Shown here one piece after another: positions 41,496 through 50,283 of a stretch of 64,000 nucleotides of DNA. The stretch is from Micromonospora andamanensis. Lineage in GTDB: Bacteria > Actinomycetota > Actinomycetes > Mycobacteriales > Micromonosporaceae. The stretch is taken from positions 45,937-109,936 of the forward strand of contig NZ_BOOZ01000019.1 of NCBI RefSeq assembly GCF_016863495.1, given 5' to 3'. A model generated the notes under the pieces. It saw nothing but the letters and a program-made list of their open reading frames with translations, made no database searches and was not told the origin of the DNA. The translations under genes and the position numbers were made by a program. The number at the start of each line of letters is the position of its first letter. Position 1 is the stretch's first letter.

Positions 41496-42206
41496 TCAGA
41501 AGAGCGTCATCTCCGACGGCTCGGTGGAACGGTTCAGCGGCACCCGGGCGGTCAGCTCCGGACCGTCGTTTCGCACATCGCCAACTGCCTTGCCCACCGG
41601 CCGTATCTCCAACCGGGCAAGCCAGTCCGTCGGCGGCGGCACCAGCAGCTCGGCCGCGTCGCCGCCGCCACCCAGCCAGGCCGCCCAGCGCCCGGGGGTC
41701 AGCAGCAGGGGCATCCGGTCATGCACCTCGGCCAGTTCGCCGAGGGCCGCGGTGGTCAGCACGCTGAAGGTCAGCAGCGTCGTGTCCGGGCCGTCCCAGC
41801 GCGACCAGATGCCAGCGAAGGCGAGCACCGAGCCGTCGCGCGGGGTCATGTAGTACGGCTGCTTCGAACCGTCGGCCAGCCGCACCCACTCGTACCAGCC
41901 GTCGGCGGGAACCAGGCACCGTCGGCGGGCGAAGGACGGCGCGTACGCCCGGCTGGTGGCGACCGTCTCGGCGCGGGCGTTGATCATGCGGGCCGCTCCG
42001 GCGGGCGACCGGGACCACTGCGGCACCAGACCCCATCGGCCCCGCGAGAGCGCCCGGTGACCCTCGGCCCTCACCCGGACGACAGGCACGGGATCGGTAG
42101 GCGCCACGTTGTGATCGGCGACCAGCCCGTCCCCGGTCTCGTCGACGGCCTCGAACAGGCCGCTCAGGTCACCGGCGCTCCGGGTCGTGGCGTACCTCCC
42201 GCACAT
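41496..42206 (-). CDS. SRAP-family protein (HMCES/YedK), abasic-site DNA repair
   Basis: The 236-aa protein has the catalytic Cys2 right after Met1 (MCGRYA), which forms a thiazolidine link to abasic sites in single-stranded DNA. Other family marks are NARAET, LVPADGWYEW and HDRMPL. The start at 42206 is fixed by the need for Cys2; an ATG three codons earlier would bury it. It corresponds to mycobacterial Rv3226c, which also lies next to aroA. Confidence 0.95.
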   Translation of the reverse strand: MCGRYATTRSAGDLSGLFEAVDETGDGLVADHNVAPTDPVPVVRVRAEGHRALSRGRWGLVPQWSRSPAGAARMINARAETVATSRAYAPSFARRRCLVPADGWYEWVRLADGSKQPYYMTPRDGSVLAFAGIWSRWDGPDTTLLTFSVLTTAALGELAEVHDRMPLLLTPGRWAAWLGGGGDAAELLVPPPTDWLARLEIRPVGKAVGDVRNDGPELTARVPLNRSTEPSEMTLF

Positions 42207-42308
42207 GCCGTTCACGCTAGCGCGCCGCCCGCCGGGCGGCTGTCCCGTTCCCCGGGAGCGGACGATGGCCGTGGCAACGCGGGGCTGACGGCACGGCAGA
42301 ATGTAGCT

Positions 42309-43613
42309 GTGGGGAATGTGCCAGCGACCCGGCCGCTACAGCCGTGGACCGCACCTACGGCCAGCGATCCGGTGTCGGCGTCGCTGCGGCTGCCCGGTTC
42401 CAAGTCGATGACCAACCGGGCCCTGGTGCTCAGCGCGCTGGCGGCCGGGCCGTCAACCCTGTCCCGGCCGCTGCGGGCCCGGGACACCGAGCTGATGGCC
42501 GCCGCGCTGCGGGCGATGGGCGCCCACGTCTCGATCGCCGACGACGACCGCTGGTTGGTCCGACCGCACCGCCTGTTCGGCCCGGCCCAGGTCGACGTGG
42601 GGCTGGCCGGCACGATCATGCGCTTCGTACCCCCGGTCGCGGGGCTGGCCGACGGGCAGGTCACCCTCGACGGTGACCCGGCCGCCCGCACCCGTCCCCT
42701 CAGCCCGCTCATCGAGGCGCTGCGCTCGCTCGGCGTACGCGTCGACACCCCCGCCTCGGGCAGCCTGCCGCTCGTCGTGCTGGGCGCCGGCCGGGTGACC
42801 GGCGGCGAGGTCGTGATCGATGCCTCGGCCTCCAGTCAACTGGTCTCCGGTCTGCTGCTCGCCGCCCCCCGCTTCGACCGGGGGCTGGTGGTCCGGCACG
42901 TCGGCCCGCCGGTGCCCTCCGCGCCGCACCTGCGGATGACCGTGCAGATGCTGCGCGCCGCCGGTGCCGCGGTCGACGACAGCACCCCCGACGTCTGGGC
43001 GGTCGAGCCGGGGCCGCTCACCGGGCGCGGGTGGGAGATCGAGCCGGACCTCTCCGGCGCGGTGCCGTTCTTCGCCGCCGCCCTGGTCACCGGCGGCGAG
43101 GTGACCCTGCGCGGCTGGCCGGCACGGGGCAGTGCCCAGCCGGTGGAGCGACTGCGCTCGCTGTTGCAGCAGATGGGTGCGGCGGTCACCCTCACCACCG
43201 AGGGGCTGACGGTGCGCGGCACCGGCCCGGTGAAGGGACTGCACGCCGACCTGTCCGACGTCAGCGAGCTGACCCCGGCGTTGACCGCGCTGGCCCTGCT
43301 CGCCGACTCGCCCTCGGTGTTCACCGGCGTCGGCCACATCCGGGGCCACGAGACGGACCGGCTGGCCGCGCTGAACCGGGAGTTCACCGGGCTGGGCGCG
43401 GACATCACCGAGTCGACCGACGGCCTGGAGATCCGGCCCCGACCACTGCACGGTGGCGTGTTCCGCACCTACCACGATCACCGGATGGCGCACGCGGCGG
43501 CGGTTGCCGGGCTGGTGGTGCCGGGCGTCGAGTTGGACGACGTGTCGTGCACCGCGAAGACCATGCCCGAGTTTCCGGCGCTATGGTCGGCACTGGTGAC
43601 CGACAAGAACTGA
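42309..43613 (+). CDS. aroA: 3-phosphoshikimate 1-carboxyvinyltransferase (EPSP synthase)
   Basis: The 434-aa enzyme of the shikimate pathway joins shikimate-3-phosphate and PEP. Motifs are RLPGSKSMTNRALVLSALA near the N-terminus, DVGLAGTIMRFVPP (the usual GNAGT/GLAGT site), DASASSQLVSGLLL, and YHDHRMAHAAAVAG near the C-terminus. The start is GTG at 42309 or 42318. It lies just before rsgA and hisN, an order common in actinobacteria. Confidence 0.97.
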   Translation: MGNVPATRPLQPWTAPTASDPVSASLRLPGSKSMTNRALVLSALAAGPSTLSRPLRARDTELMAAALRAMGAHVSIADDDRWLVRPHRLFGPAQVDVGLAGTIMRFVPPVAGLADGQVTLDGDPAARTRPLSPLIEALRSLGVRVDTPASGSLPLVVLGAGRVTGGEVVIDASASSQLVSGLLLAAPRFDRGLVVRHVGPPVPSAPHLRMTVQMLRAAGAAVDDSTPDVWAVEPGPLTGRGWEIEPDLSGAVPFFAAALVTGGEVTLRGWPARGSAQPVERLRSLLQQMGAAVTLTTEGLTVRGTGPVKGLHADLSDVSELTPALTALALLADSPSVFTGVGHIRGHETDRLAALNREFTGLGADITESTDGLEIRPRPLHGGVFRTYHDHRMAHAAAVAGLVVPGVELDDVSCTAKTMPEFPALWSALVTDKN

Positions 43614-43631
43614 GCGGACGAAGGGGCGGTC

Positions 43632-44705
43632 CTGGCGACCAGACGGCGGGAGTACGACGAGGACGACGTCCGGGTCCGACCCGGCAGATCCTCACGCCCG
43701 CGTACCCGGACCCGGCCACGGCACGCCGACGCCAGGGACGGTTTCGTCATCGCTGTGGATCGCGGGAGGTACACCTGCGTGCTGCCCGGTGCCGGGCCGG
43801 ACGACCCCACAGTCACCGCGATGCGCGCCCGCGAGCTGGGCCGTAAGTCGGTGGTGGTCGGTGACCGGGTCGGGCTGGTCGGCGACACCTCCGGTTCGTC
43901 CGGGGCGCTGGCCCGCATCGTCCGGATCGAACCACGCAGGTCCGTGCTGCGGCGCACCGCCGAGGACGACGCCAGCACCGCCGAGGGGCGGCTGGAACGG
44001 GTGGTGGTCGCCAACGCCGACCAGCTTGTGATCGTCAGCGCGCTGGCCGACCCGCCGCCGCGCACCGGGTTCATCGACCGCTGCCTGGTGGCTGCGTACG
44101 ACGCGGACATCGAACCGCTGCTCTGCCTGACCAAGGCCGACCTGGCCGGGCCGGAGGCGGTGCTCGACTACTACACCGAGCTGGAACTGCCGTACCTGCT
44201 CCTGCGGCCGGACTCGCCGTTGGACCCGCTACGCAGTCTGCTGGCCGGCCGGGTGTCGGTGCTTGTCGGGCATTCCGGGGTGGGCAAGTCGACCCTTGTC
44301 AACCGCCTCGTACCGGAGGCCGAACGGGCGGTCGGCACGGTGAGCGCGATCGGCCGGGGACGACACACCTCGACAAGCGCTGTGGCGTTGCGACTGCCCG
44401 CGTCACCCGACGCGGAGCAGGATCCGGGCTGGATCGTGGACACCCCGGGCGTACGCAGCTTCGGGCTGGCCCACGTCTCGGCCGAGAGCCTGCTGCACGG
44501 CTTTCCGGACCTGGTCGAGGCCACCGCCGACTGCCCGGCGAACTGCCCGCACACCGCCGACGAGGCCGACTGCGCCCTCGACGGCTGGGTCGCGGCGGGG
44601 CGGGCCGACCCCCGCCGGCTGGCCTCGTACCGCCGGTTGCTGGCCTCCCGCGCCGGGGAGACCGACACCCGCACCGAGCCCGACCCGCGCGGGCGCCCGG
44701 AGTGA
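43632..44705 (+). CDS. rsgA: Ribosome biogenesis GTPase RsgA
   Basis: The 357-aa circularly permuted GTPase helps mature the 30S subunit. G4 (TKAD) comes first, then the G1 loop GHSGVGKST and the G3 DTPG. The C-terminal zinc site is in CPANCPHTADEADC. Homology of the N-terminus (TRRREYDEDDVRVRPGR) runs well upstream of the first GTG (43755). Only a CTG at 43632, after GAAGGGGCGGTC, can start this part before the in-frame aroA stop. A GTG start would remove 41 conserved residues. Confidence 0.9.
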   Translation: MATRRREYDEDDVRVRPGRSSRPRTRTRPRHADARDGFVIAVDRGRYTCVLPGAGPDDPTVTAMRARELGRKSVVVGDRVGLVGDTSGSSGALARIVRIEPRRSVLRRTAEDDASTAEGRLERVVVANADQLVIVSALADPPPRTGFIDRCLVAAYDADIEPLLCLTKADLAGPEAVLDYYTELELPYLLLRPDSPLDPLRSLLAGRVSVLVGHSGVGKSTLVNRLVPEAERAVGTVSAIGRGRHTSTSAVALRLPASPDAEQDPGWIVDTPGVRSFGLAHVSAESLLHGFPDLVEATADCPANCPHTADEADCALDGWVAAGRADPRRLASYRRLLASRAGETDTRTEPDPRGRPE

Positions 44706-44762
44706 TCCGGCGGGCCCACCCCGTCGACGCGGCACCTCACGTCGGCACCAGCACCGACGCGC

Positions 44763-44800
44763 CGACGCCGGCCCCCGGCGTGGTCCCGGTGCCGGCGTCG
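44763..44800 (+). terminator. Hairpin between rsgA and hisN
   Basis: CGACGCCGGC (44763-44772) pairs perfectly with GCCGGCGTCG (44791-44800). The loop contains a further small stem. It ends 14 bases before the hisN start, so it is either a terminator for rsgA or a leader structure of hisN. Confidence 0.5.
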
Positions 44801-44814
44801 CTACCGTGTCCGGC

Positions 44815-45627
44815 ATGACCGGGTACGCCGATGACCTGACCCTCGCCCACCGGCTCGCCGACGCCGCCGACGCCCTGTCGACGGCCCGGTTCCGCGCCCT
44901 GGACCTGCGGGTCGAGTCGAAGCCCGACCTGACCCCGGTCTCCGACGCGGACACCGCCGTGGAGCGCGAGATCCGCGCCCTGCTCGCCCAGCACCGGCCC
45001 GACGACGGGCTGCTCGGCGAGGAGTACGGCGCGACGCCCACCGCCGGCACCCGCCAGTGGGTGGTGGACCCGATCGACGGCACCAAGAACTTCGTCCGGG
45101 GCGTGCCGATCTGGGCCACGCTCATCGCCCTGCTGGAGGAGGGCCGCCCGGTCGCCGGGCTGGTCTCCGCACCGGCCCTGGGGCGCCGCTGGTGGGCGGC
45201 GCGGGGCACCGGGGCCTACGCGGGCCCGGACGCGGCCCGCGGTACGCCCATCCGGGTCTCCGGGGTGACCAGGTTGGCCGACGCCAGCCTCTGCTACTCC
45301 TCGCTTGACGGCTGGGAGAAGGCGGGCCGGCTCGACGCCGTGCTGCAACTGATGCGGGACACCTGGCGCAGCCGCGCCTACGGCGACTTCTACGGTTACA
45401 TGCTGTTGGCCGAGGGTGCGCTGGACGTGATGATCGAGCCCGAGTTGTCCCTCTGGGACGTGGCCGCACTGGTACCCATCGTGACCGAGGCAGGGGGCGC
45501 GATCACCGATCTGGCCGGTCAGCCGGCCCCGACCGGTGGCGACAACAGCACGCTGGCCAGCAACGGCGCGTTGCATCCCGACATCCTCGAAAGGCTCGGT
45601 AGCCCGCCGAGCATTGACGCCGGGTAA
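44815..45627 (+). CDS. hisN: Histidinol-phosphatase (inositol monophosphatase family)
   Basis: The 270-aa enzyme has the metal-binding VVDPIDGTKNFVRGVP and the second motif LSLWDVAAL of the IMPase superfamily, and LLGEEYG before them. Close relatives in actinobacteria are HisN enzymes that dephosphorylate histidinol phosphate. An inositol or PAP phosphatase is the alternative. ATG at 44815 lacks a strong ribosome site. Confidence 0.9.
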   Translation: MTGYADDLTLAHRLADAADALSTARFRALDLRVESKPDLTPVSDADTAVEREIRALLAQHRPDDGLLGEEYGATPTAGTRQWVVDPIDGTKNFVRGVPIWATLIALLEEGRPVAGLVSAPALGRRWWAARGTGAYAGPDAARGTPIRVSGVTRLADASLCYSSLDGWEKAGRLDAVLQLMRDTWRSRAYGDFYGYMLLAEGALDVMIEPELSLWDVAALVPIVTEAGGAITDLAGQPAPTGGDNSTLASNGALHPDILERLGSPPSIDAG

Positions 45628-45643
45628 CCTCTATCCTCGCCAG

Positions 45644-46642
45644 GTGGCTACCTCGGGTTGGTGTTTCCTGGCGGCGATGATCGTCGCGTATGGCGTCGCC
45701 AATCTGTTGCAGTCGGTCGCCGCCGCCCGCACCACAGTGCATCACACATTCGATCCCGGGCTGCTGCTGCGCCTGGCCGGGCACCGCACCTACCTGGTCG
45801 GGCTGGCCTGCCAGGTCGCCGGATTCGTCCTGGCCTTCCTGTCCCGGCGGGACCTGCCGCTGTTCCTGGTACAGGCGAGCGTGGCCGCCGGCCTCGGCGT
45901 CACCGCCCTGCTCGGCGTGATCCTGCTGAAGTGGCGGCTGCCGGCGGCCGAGGTCGCGCTGCTGGTGCTGCTGTTCGCCGGAATCACCGCGCTGGTGCTC
46001 GCCGCCCGACCGGCGCCGTCGAAGGCCCTCGGCACCGAGGGCATGATCGCCCTGCTGGTGGCCCTGGCGGTGATCGCGGTGCTGGGCTTCTTCGCGGTCC
46101 GGCTGCACGGCGCGCCGGGCTCGGTGGCGCTCGGATCGCTGGCCGGGCTGGCCTTCTCCGCCGCCGCGGTGGCGGCCCGGCCGCTGGCCTCCGCGTCGAG
46201 CTGGGACGCCTTCCTCAGCCACCCGCTGCTCTACCTGCTCGTCGCCCATTCCGTGGTCGGGCAACTGCTGCTCGGGCTGGCGATGCAGCGCGGTTCGACA
46301 ACGGCAGCGGTGGCCGCGATGGACGCGGCCGGCGCGGTGCCCGCCGCCATCGTCGGGCTGCTGCTGCTCAACGACAAGATCTGGCCGGGTCGGGAGTGGC
46401 TCGCCGGGATCGGGTTCCTGGTCACCCTCGCTGCCGTCGTCGGGCTCACCCGGTACGCGGAGCCGCAGCATCAGCACGCCGTCGCCCAGGAGACCAGCCG
46501 GGCGGTGGTCAACGCCCCGCTGCCGCTCATCCCGCGGCCCACGGCGGCGGGCTGCGAGGTCGCGGGCGCGGGCAGCGGCGTGGGTGACGCGCTGCCTCAG
46601 GCCGCCTCGACCGGCTTGCGTCGGCCCACCACCCGCTCGTAG
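45644..46642 (+). CDS. Integral membrane protein, DMT/EamA-like
   Basis: The 332-aa protein has nine to ten helices with small residues, close to the drug/metabolite transporter layout. The N-terminal GWCFLAAMIVAYGVANLLQS and the C-terminal GREWLAGIGFLVTLAAVVGL match. It starts with GTG at 45644, 16 bases after hisN. The last 60 residues are a polar tail whose final 46 bases overlap the end of the convergent glycosyltransferase gene. Confidence 0.82.
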   Translation: MATSGWCFLAAMIVAYGVANLLQSVAAARTTVHHTFDPGLLLRLAGHRTYLVGLACQVAGFVLAFLSRRDLPLFLVQASVAAGLGVTALLGVILLKWRLPAAEVALLVLLFAGITALVLAARPAPSKALGTEGMIALLVALAVIAVLGFFAVRLHGAPGSVALGSLAGLAFSAAAVAARPLASASSWDAFLSHPLLYLLVAHSVVGQLLLGLAMQRGSTTAAVAAMDAAGAVPAAIVGLLLLNDKIWPGREWLAGIGFLVTLAAVVGLTRYAEPQHQHAVAQETSRAVVNAPLPLIPRPTAAGCEVAGAGSGVGDALPQAASTGLRRPTTRS

Positions 46643-47799
46643 AGCCGCTCCAGAGCACTGGCCGTGCGTTCCCAGGTGTAGCTGCACCGCACCCGATCGA
46701 CCGCGGCGTGCCCGTACGCGAACCGGCCGGCGTTGTCGGTGAGGAGTCGACGCAGCGTCATCCCGAGGGTTCGTACGTCGCCGGGCGGCACCAGCTTGCC
46801 GGTCACCTCGTCGACCACTGCGTCGGCGATGCCACCCATGGCGTAGCCCACCACCGGGACACCGCAGGCCATCGCCTCCAGCGACACCCGGCCCGCCGAG
46901 GAGTAGTGCGGGGTGCAGGCCACCACGTCGGCCGAGCGGTACCAGGTGGCCATCTGCTCGTGCGGCACCGCGCCGACCAGGTGCACCTGCTCGCCGACCC
47001 CGACCCGGTCGGCCAGCTCACGCAGCCGACGGGCCTCGGCGTGGTTGGCCAGCCGGTCGGTCGGTGGCCCGCCGGCGATCACCAGCTCCGCGTCGCCGAC
47101 CAGGCGCAACGCGCGGATCAGATCCTCCTGGCCGTGACCCCGCCCGAGCCCACCCACGGAGAGGATCCGGGGGCGCTGCTCACGCGGGGCGGCCTCACCG
47201 TCGGGATGGAAGCGCTCCGTGTCGACCCCGGTGGGGACCATCGCGACAGACGTGCGTTGCAGGCCCATCCGGGTCAGCTCGTCGACCTCGTCGTTGCACT
47301 GGGCAACCGCGATGTCCACGGCTCGGGTCAGCGCCCGCTCCAGCGGGATCCGGGTGCCCGGACCGTCGTACTGGGCACCGAGGTGGCGCAGTTGCTCCAT
47401 GCCGATCGAGTGGAACGTCTGCACCATCGGGATGTCGGTCTCCCGTACGGCGTGCGCGGCGGCCAGGCCGCCGATCCAGTAGTGGCCGTGCACCACCTCG
47501 GGGGTCCAGTCGCGGGACCACCTGCCGGCCAGCCACTCACCGAACTCGGGCACGTAGGGCACCAGATCAGCGGTGGGGATCGGCGCGACCGGGCCCACCG
47601 AGGCCCGCTCCACCCGGTAACCGTCCACGACGTCGGTCTCGGTCACCTCAGGGTCGTCCCGGCGGGTGTACACCCGCACGTCGTGACCTCGCCCGGCCAG
47701 TTCGGCCGCGACCCGTGCGATGTGCTGGTAGGTGCCGACGACGGTTCCGTCGCCGGACGGCGGCGCAGCGGCGTGGGCACAGACAAGGCCGACGCGCAT
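46597..47799 (-). CDS. Glycosyltransferase family 4 (GT-B)
   Basis: The 400-aa cytoplasmic enzyme has an N-terminal acceptor domain (VCAHAAAPPSGDGTVVGTYQHI, VVHGHYWIGGLAA) and a C-terminal donor domain with VPTGVDTERFHP, ILSVGGLGRGHGQEDLI and SAGRVSLEAMACGVPVVGY, the EX7E region. It resembles MshA and sucrose-phosphate synthase-like transferases. The substrate is unknown. A ribosome site (GGAGGTGACC) precedes the ATG. Its end overlaps the convergent membrane protein gene. Confidence 0.92.
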   Translation of the reverse strand: MRVGLVCAHAAAPPSGDGTVVGTYQHIARVAAELAGRGHDVRVYTRRDDPEVTETDVVDGYRVERASVGPVAPIPTADLVPYVPEFGEWLAGRWSRDWTPEVVHGHYWIGGLAAAHAVRETDIPMVQTFHSIGMEQLRHLGAQYDGPGTRIPLERALTRAVDIAVAQCNDEVDELTRMGLQRTSVAMVPTGVDTERFHPDGEAAPREQRPRILSVGGLGRGHGQEDLIRALRLVGDAELVIAGGPPTDRLANHAEARRLRELADRVGVGEQVHLVGAVPHEQMATWYRSADVVACTPHYSSAGRVSLEAMACGVPVVGYAMGGIADAVVDEVTGKLVPPGDVRTLGMTLRRLLTDNAGRFAYGHAAVDRVRCSYTWERTASALERLYERVVGRRKPVEAA

Positions 47800-47935
47800 G
47801 GGTCACCTCCATGCGGATGAGGGCTGTGGTCTTCGGTCAGAGCGTCCCATTAACCGGCCTCCGACGAGCCGAAACCTCGCAGATCGCGGGCACGCCCGGC
47901 GGCATGACCCGGACATGACGGGGTACCGATGAGGA

Positions 47936-48928
47936 ATGCCCCTCGCCCGAGCACTCGCCGACGCCACGATCGTCATCACCGGAGCGTCCAGCGGCATCGG
48001 TGCCGCGACCGCGTACGCCCTGGCGCGGCGCGGCAGCACAGTGGTGCTTGCCGCGCGTACCGAGCCGGCCCTGCGGGAGGTGGCCCGACACTGCCGTGAG
48101 CTGGGCGGCCGCACCCTTGTGGTGCCCACCGACGTGACGGACGCGGAGGCCATGCGACGGCTCGCGTCGACAACTGTGGCGGAGTTCGGCCGGATCGACG
48201 CCTGGATCAACAACGCCGCAGTGGGCACCATCGGGTTGTTCGACGAGATCCCGGTGGCCGAGTTCCGCCAGGTGCTGGACGTCAACCTGCTCGGCACGGC
48301 GAACGGGATCCGGGCCGCGTTGCCACACCTGAGCGCGGCCGGCGGCGGCGTCGTGGTCAACAACGCCTCGGTGCTGGCCGAGGTGGCGATGCCCTACCAG
48401 TCCCCGTACAACGCGGCCAAGCACGGTGTCCGGGGCCTGGCCGACACGATCCGCCAGGAACTTCGCGCCACCGGTCGGGGGTCCGTCTCGATCTGCACGG
48501 TGCTCCCGGCCACCATCGACACGCCGTTCTTCCGGCACGCCGCCAATCACAGTGGCCGGCAGGTCGTTCCGCCACCACCTGTCTATCCGCCGGAGGTGGT
48601 CGCGGAGACGATCGTCCGGCTGCTGAGGCGACCCCGCCGGGAGGCGTACGCCGGTGGCGCCGCCCGCCTGATCGGCATGCAGTGGCGGCTGGCCCCGGCG
48701 CTGGCCGAACGCGTTCTGGGGTGGTACGGCCGGTACACCCAGTTCGGCCCGACGCCGATGGCGGACACCACGGGCAACGTCTTCCACCCCGACGCGACGG
48801 CGCAGCCGGAGGGCGACTGGGCCGGCCGACGCCGCCAGCTGGTCCGCATCTCCACCGTGTTCGGGCTGGCCGCCGCCGGGACCGCCGTCGGCACGGCCGC
48901 CGCGCTGGCCCGCAAACTGACCCGGTGA
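47936..48928 (+). CDS. Short-chain dehydrogenase/reductase
   Basis: The 330-aa SDR has the NAD(P) motif ITGASSGIGAA at about 14-24, NNAAV, the catalytic Ser in NNASVLAEV and YNAAKHG with the Tyr and Lys. A 75-residue C-terminal extension ends in a hydrophobic segment (FGLAAAGTAVGTAAALA) that may attach to the membrane. The Arg in TGASSGIG-AA...ARR suggests NADP preference. The substrate is unknown. Confidence 0.92.
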   Translation: MPLARALADATIVITGASSGIGAATAYALARRGSTVVLAARTEPALREVARHCRELGGRTLVVPTDVTDAEAMRRLASTTVAEFGRIDAWINNAAVGTIGLFDEIPVAEFRQVLDVNLLGTANGIRAALPHLSAAGGGVVVNNASVLAEVAMPYQSPYNAAKHGVRGLADTIRQELRATGRGSVSICTVLPATIDTPFFRHAANHSGRQVVPPPPVYPPEVVAETIVRLLRRPRREAYAGGAARLIGMQWRLAPALAERVLGWYGRYTQFGPTPMADTTGNVFHPDATAQPEGDWAGRRRQLVRISTVFGLAAAGTAVGTAAALARKLTR

Positions 48929-49016
48929 GCGCTCGGGCCGGCACCCGGTGACGTCCGGCCGGCTATCCGCCCGGCGGGACCGGTTACGGCGGGAGGGCAA
49001 CGGGTAGTGGTCAGTC

Positions 49017-49589
49017 ATGCGCGACGACGAGTACCCGACCCCCGTGTCCGATCCAGAGGCCGATGGCCTGCCCGACACCGCCGACGACGATTCGACGGCC
49101 GGGGACGACGTGCTCACCGGACGGGAGGCCGACGGCCCGGCACCGGCCCAGCTGCCCGGTGACCGGACCCCGGTGGCGGTCGACGAGTTCGGCACCACTG
49201 CTGAGGAGCAGCTCGACGGCGAGTCGTTGGACTACAAGCTGAGCCGGGAACAGTTCGAGCTGCCGGTAGACGATCCGCTGGCCGGGCCGGTGGATCCGGA
49301 CATCGCGGCCGAGGCGGACAGCCGGGAACAGGCGGCGCAGGCGCAACTCGACGCCGACGTCATCGACCCGGGTCCCACCTCCGACCCGAAGTCCCCGGTC
49401 TCGCTCTACGACCACGACCAGCTCGGCACCAGCGTGGACTCCACGGTCGGGCGGCTTGTCGAACCGGACGAGGGGGCGCACACCGACCAGGAGACCGATT
49501 CGATCGCGTACGACGCGGGTGCCGCCGGTGGCGGAGCCAGCGCCGAGGAACTTGCCGTGCACGAGACCCGGCCGCCGCACTCGGTCTGA
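49017..49589 (+). CDS. Acidic DUF5709-type protein
   Basis: The 190-aa protein is very acidic and probably mostly disordered. The conserved blocks are VDEFGTTAEEQLDGESLDYKL and the C-terminal LVEPDEGAHTDQETDSIAYD followed by AEELAVHETRPP. I recognise these as DUF5709. Its function is unknown. ATG at 49017 lies about 20 bases after GGGAGGG. The stop codon is the first base triplet of the palindromic terminator that follows. Confidence 0.85.
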   Translation: MRDDEYPTPVSDPEADGLPDTADDDSTAGDDVLTGREADGPAPAQLPGDRTPVAVDEFGTTAEEQLDGESLDYKLSREQFELPVDDPLAGPVDPDIAAEADSREQAAQAQLDADVIDPGPTSDPKSPVSLYDHDQLGTSVDSTVGRLVEPDEGAHTDQETDSIAYDAGAAGGGASAEELAVHETRPPHSV

Positions 49590-49623
49590 GCGGCGAGCGA
49601 GCACCGGTCCGCACCGCCGCTCA
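49587..49623. terminator. Bidirectional terminator holding both stop codons
   Basis: TGAGCGGCG (49587-49595) pairs perfectly with CGCCGCTCA (49615-49623). The left arm begins with the stop of the DUF5709 gene, and the right arm ends with the stop of the convergent response regulator gene. Confidence 0.75.
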
Positions 49624-50283
49624 GTCGTCCAGGCCGCGTTCGATCGCGTACCGGGTCAGCTCGACCCGGTTGTGCAGCTGAAGCTTGCCGAGCGTGTTCT
49701 GCACGTGGTTCTGCACCGTACGGTGCGACAGCCCGAGCCGCTCGGCGATCTGCTTGTACGACATGCCCTTGGCGACCAGACGCAGCACCTCGGTCTCCCG
49801 GTCGGTGAGCCGGGGTGCCGCGTCCTCGGCGTCAGCCGCCGCGTGACTGGTGACGGTGGCCAGTCGGCGGTACTCGCCGAGGACCAGTCCGGCCAGCCCC
49901 GGCGTGAAGACCGGCTCGCCCGCCGCGGTACGCCGTACCGCCTCCAGGAACTCCGCCAGCCCGGCGGATTTGAGCAGATAGCCGGTGGCGCCGGCCTTCA
50001 CCGCGTCCAGCACTCCCTGCTGCTCGCCGCTGGCCGAGAGCATGAGCACCCGGACGTCGGGGTGCGCCGCCCGCAGTCCCTGGATCACCTCCACACCGGA
50101 GATGTCCGGCAGTTGCAGGTCGAGCACCACCACGTCGGGACGGGCCGCGGCGACCACCCGGACCGCCTGACGTCCCTCCCCACAACTGGCCACCACCTGG
50201 TGGCCGGCCTCGGTAAGGTCGCGGGCCACTCCTTCCCGCCACATCGGGTGGTCGTCGACGACCATCACACGTAAGCCGCTCAT
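49621..50283 (-). CDS. NarL/FixJ-family response regulator
   Basis: The 220-aa regulator has a receiver domain with acidic residues at 10-11 and the phospho-acceptor D55 in VVVLDLQLP, and the lysine in YLLKSAG. A LuxR HTH follows at about 155-215 (LTDRETEVLRLVAKGMSYKQ, HRTVQNHVQNTLGKL). It is coupled to the kinase gene upstream by a four-base overlap (ATGA). Confidence 0.95.
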   Translation of the reverse strand: MSGLRVMVVDDHPMWREGVARDLTEAGHQVVASCGEGRQAVRVVAAARPDVVVLDLQLPDISGVEVIQGLRAAHPDVRVLMLSASGEQQGVLDAVKAGATGYLLKSAGLAEFLEAVRRTAAGEPVFTPGLAGLVLGEYRRLATVTSHAAADAEDAAPRLTDRETEVLRLVAKGMSYKQIAERLGLSHRTVQNHVQNTLGKLQLHNRVELTRYAIERGLDD

